Shown here: positions 6,591 through 6,706 of the stretch, piece after piece
Layout: every line of letters starts with the position of its first letter
How positions within the stretch are numbered: the stretch's first letter is position 1
Assembly (NCBI GenBank): GCA_036655975.1
Contig: JAVVPD010000113.1
Location: 1 to 6,706 of the forward strand
DNA from: CASQEL01 sp036655975
GTDB taxonomy: Bacteria > Desulfobacterota > Desulfovibrionia > Desulfovibrionales > Desulfovibrionaceae
Length of the DNA: 6,706 nucleotides
Direction of reading: 5' to 3'
Notes under the pieces: generated by a model
Databases searched by the model: none
What the model was told of the DNA's origin: nothing
Seen by the model: the letters and a program-made list of their open reading frames with translations, nothing else
Program-made: the position numbers and the translations under genes

Positions 6591-6593
6591 GTA

Positions 6594-6706
6594 TTGATTG
6601 CTGCGGAGTTCGCAGATTTCACGGTGTCGGTGGGGGTCAAGGATGTCGCTGCCGACAAGTCGAGCCTCAAGCCCGGCGAGACCACCACATTGCGGATCAC
6701 GCTTGG
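6594..6706 (+). CDS. Possible gene fragment: Ig-like or adhesin-type beta-sandwich segment, no clear start, cut by window end
   Basis: One + strand frame (codons at 6594, 6597 and so on) stays open to the window end and translates to about 37 residues with the look of a bacterial Ig-like or CARDB/invasin-type repeat: 'FADFTVSVGVKDVAADKSSL' followed by 'KPGETTTLRITL'. The 'D-K-x-x-L-x-P-G-E-T-x-T-L-x-I-T-L' pattern is common in surface adhesin repeats. Third codon positions are strongly G/C (GTC AAG, CTC AAG CCC GGC GAG ACC ACC), more so than in the genes before it. The only initiation codon upstream in frame is a TTG at 6594, with no Shine-Dalgarno sequence, only the C-tract. It therefore looks like the inside of a larger gene rather than a normal 5' end. 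Family identity is tentative because so little is visible. Confidence 0.35.
   Translation, partial: MIAAEFADFTVSVGVKDVAADKSSLKPGETTTLRITL

Noticed and set aside
6458..6700. Open frame of 80 codons on the - strand at the right end
   Set aside because: It overlaps the end of the TPR gene in antisense and crosses the C-rich tract; the + strand frame from 6594 looks far more protein-like.

Overview
The window is a stretch of bacterial chromosome with roughly balanced base composition. Gene content (a livJ-H-M-G-F operon, a stand-alone CheX, an MJ1255-type glycosyltransferase and a short TPR protein) and protein style suggest a Gram-negative deltaproteobacterium, most likely a Desulfovibrio relative. 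That assignment is inference from resemblance; no rRNA or other phylogenetic marker is present.

Positions 1-4146 hold, on the + strand, the 3' end of a periplasmic branched-chain amino acid binding protein gene (livJ/livK type) followed by the complete rest of the transporter: livH and livM (membrane permeases), livG and livF (ATPases). The binding protein would capture Leu/Ile/Val in the periplasm and pass it to the LivHM channel, driven by the LivGF ATPase pair. The gap between the binding protein gene and livH holds a strong hairpin, a common arrangement when the binding protein is made in excess over the membrane and ATPase subunits. livM/livG overlap by 4 nt and livG/livF by 8 nt, so translational coupling is likely.

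Positions 4185-5789 hold two - strand genes convergent with livF: a glycosyltransferase of the MJ1255 (GT-B) family and, 87 nt downstream of it, a small CheX-type chemotaxis phosphatase domain protein. They may be co-transcribed. Only 38 nt separate the ends of livF and cheX, and this gap contains G/C-rich inverted repeats.

Positions 5790-5958 form a divergent intergenic region with nested inverted repeats. From it a 202-residue TPR-type protein gene runs rightward (5959-6567). After its stop comes a C-rich low-complexity tract, then about 110 nt that read as an Ig-like/adhesin-type beta-sandwich segment with high-GC third codon positions and no convincing start or ribosome site. This last junction is the oddest part of the window: a gene fragment, a recent rearrangement, or an assembly join. 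No tRNA, rRNA, CRISPR, transposase or phage gene was seen, and no convincing new defence or mobile system is present.
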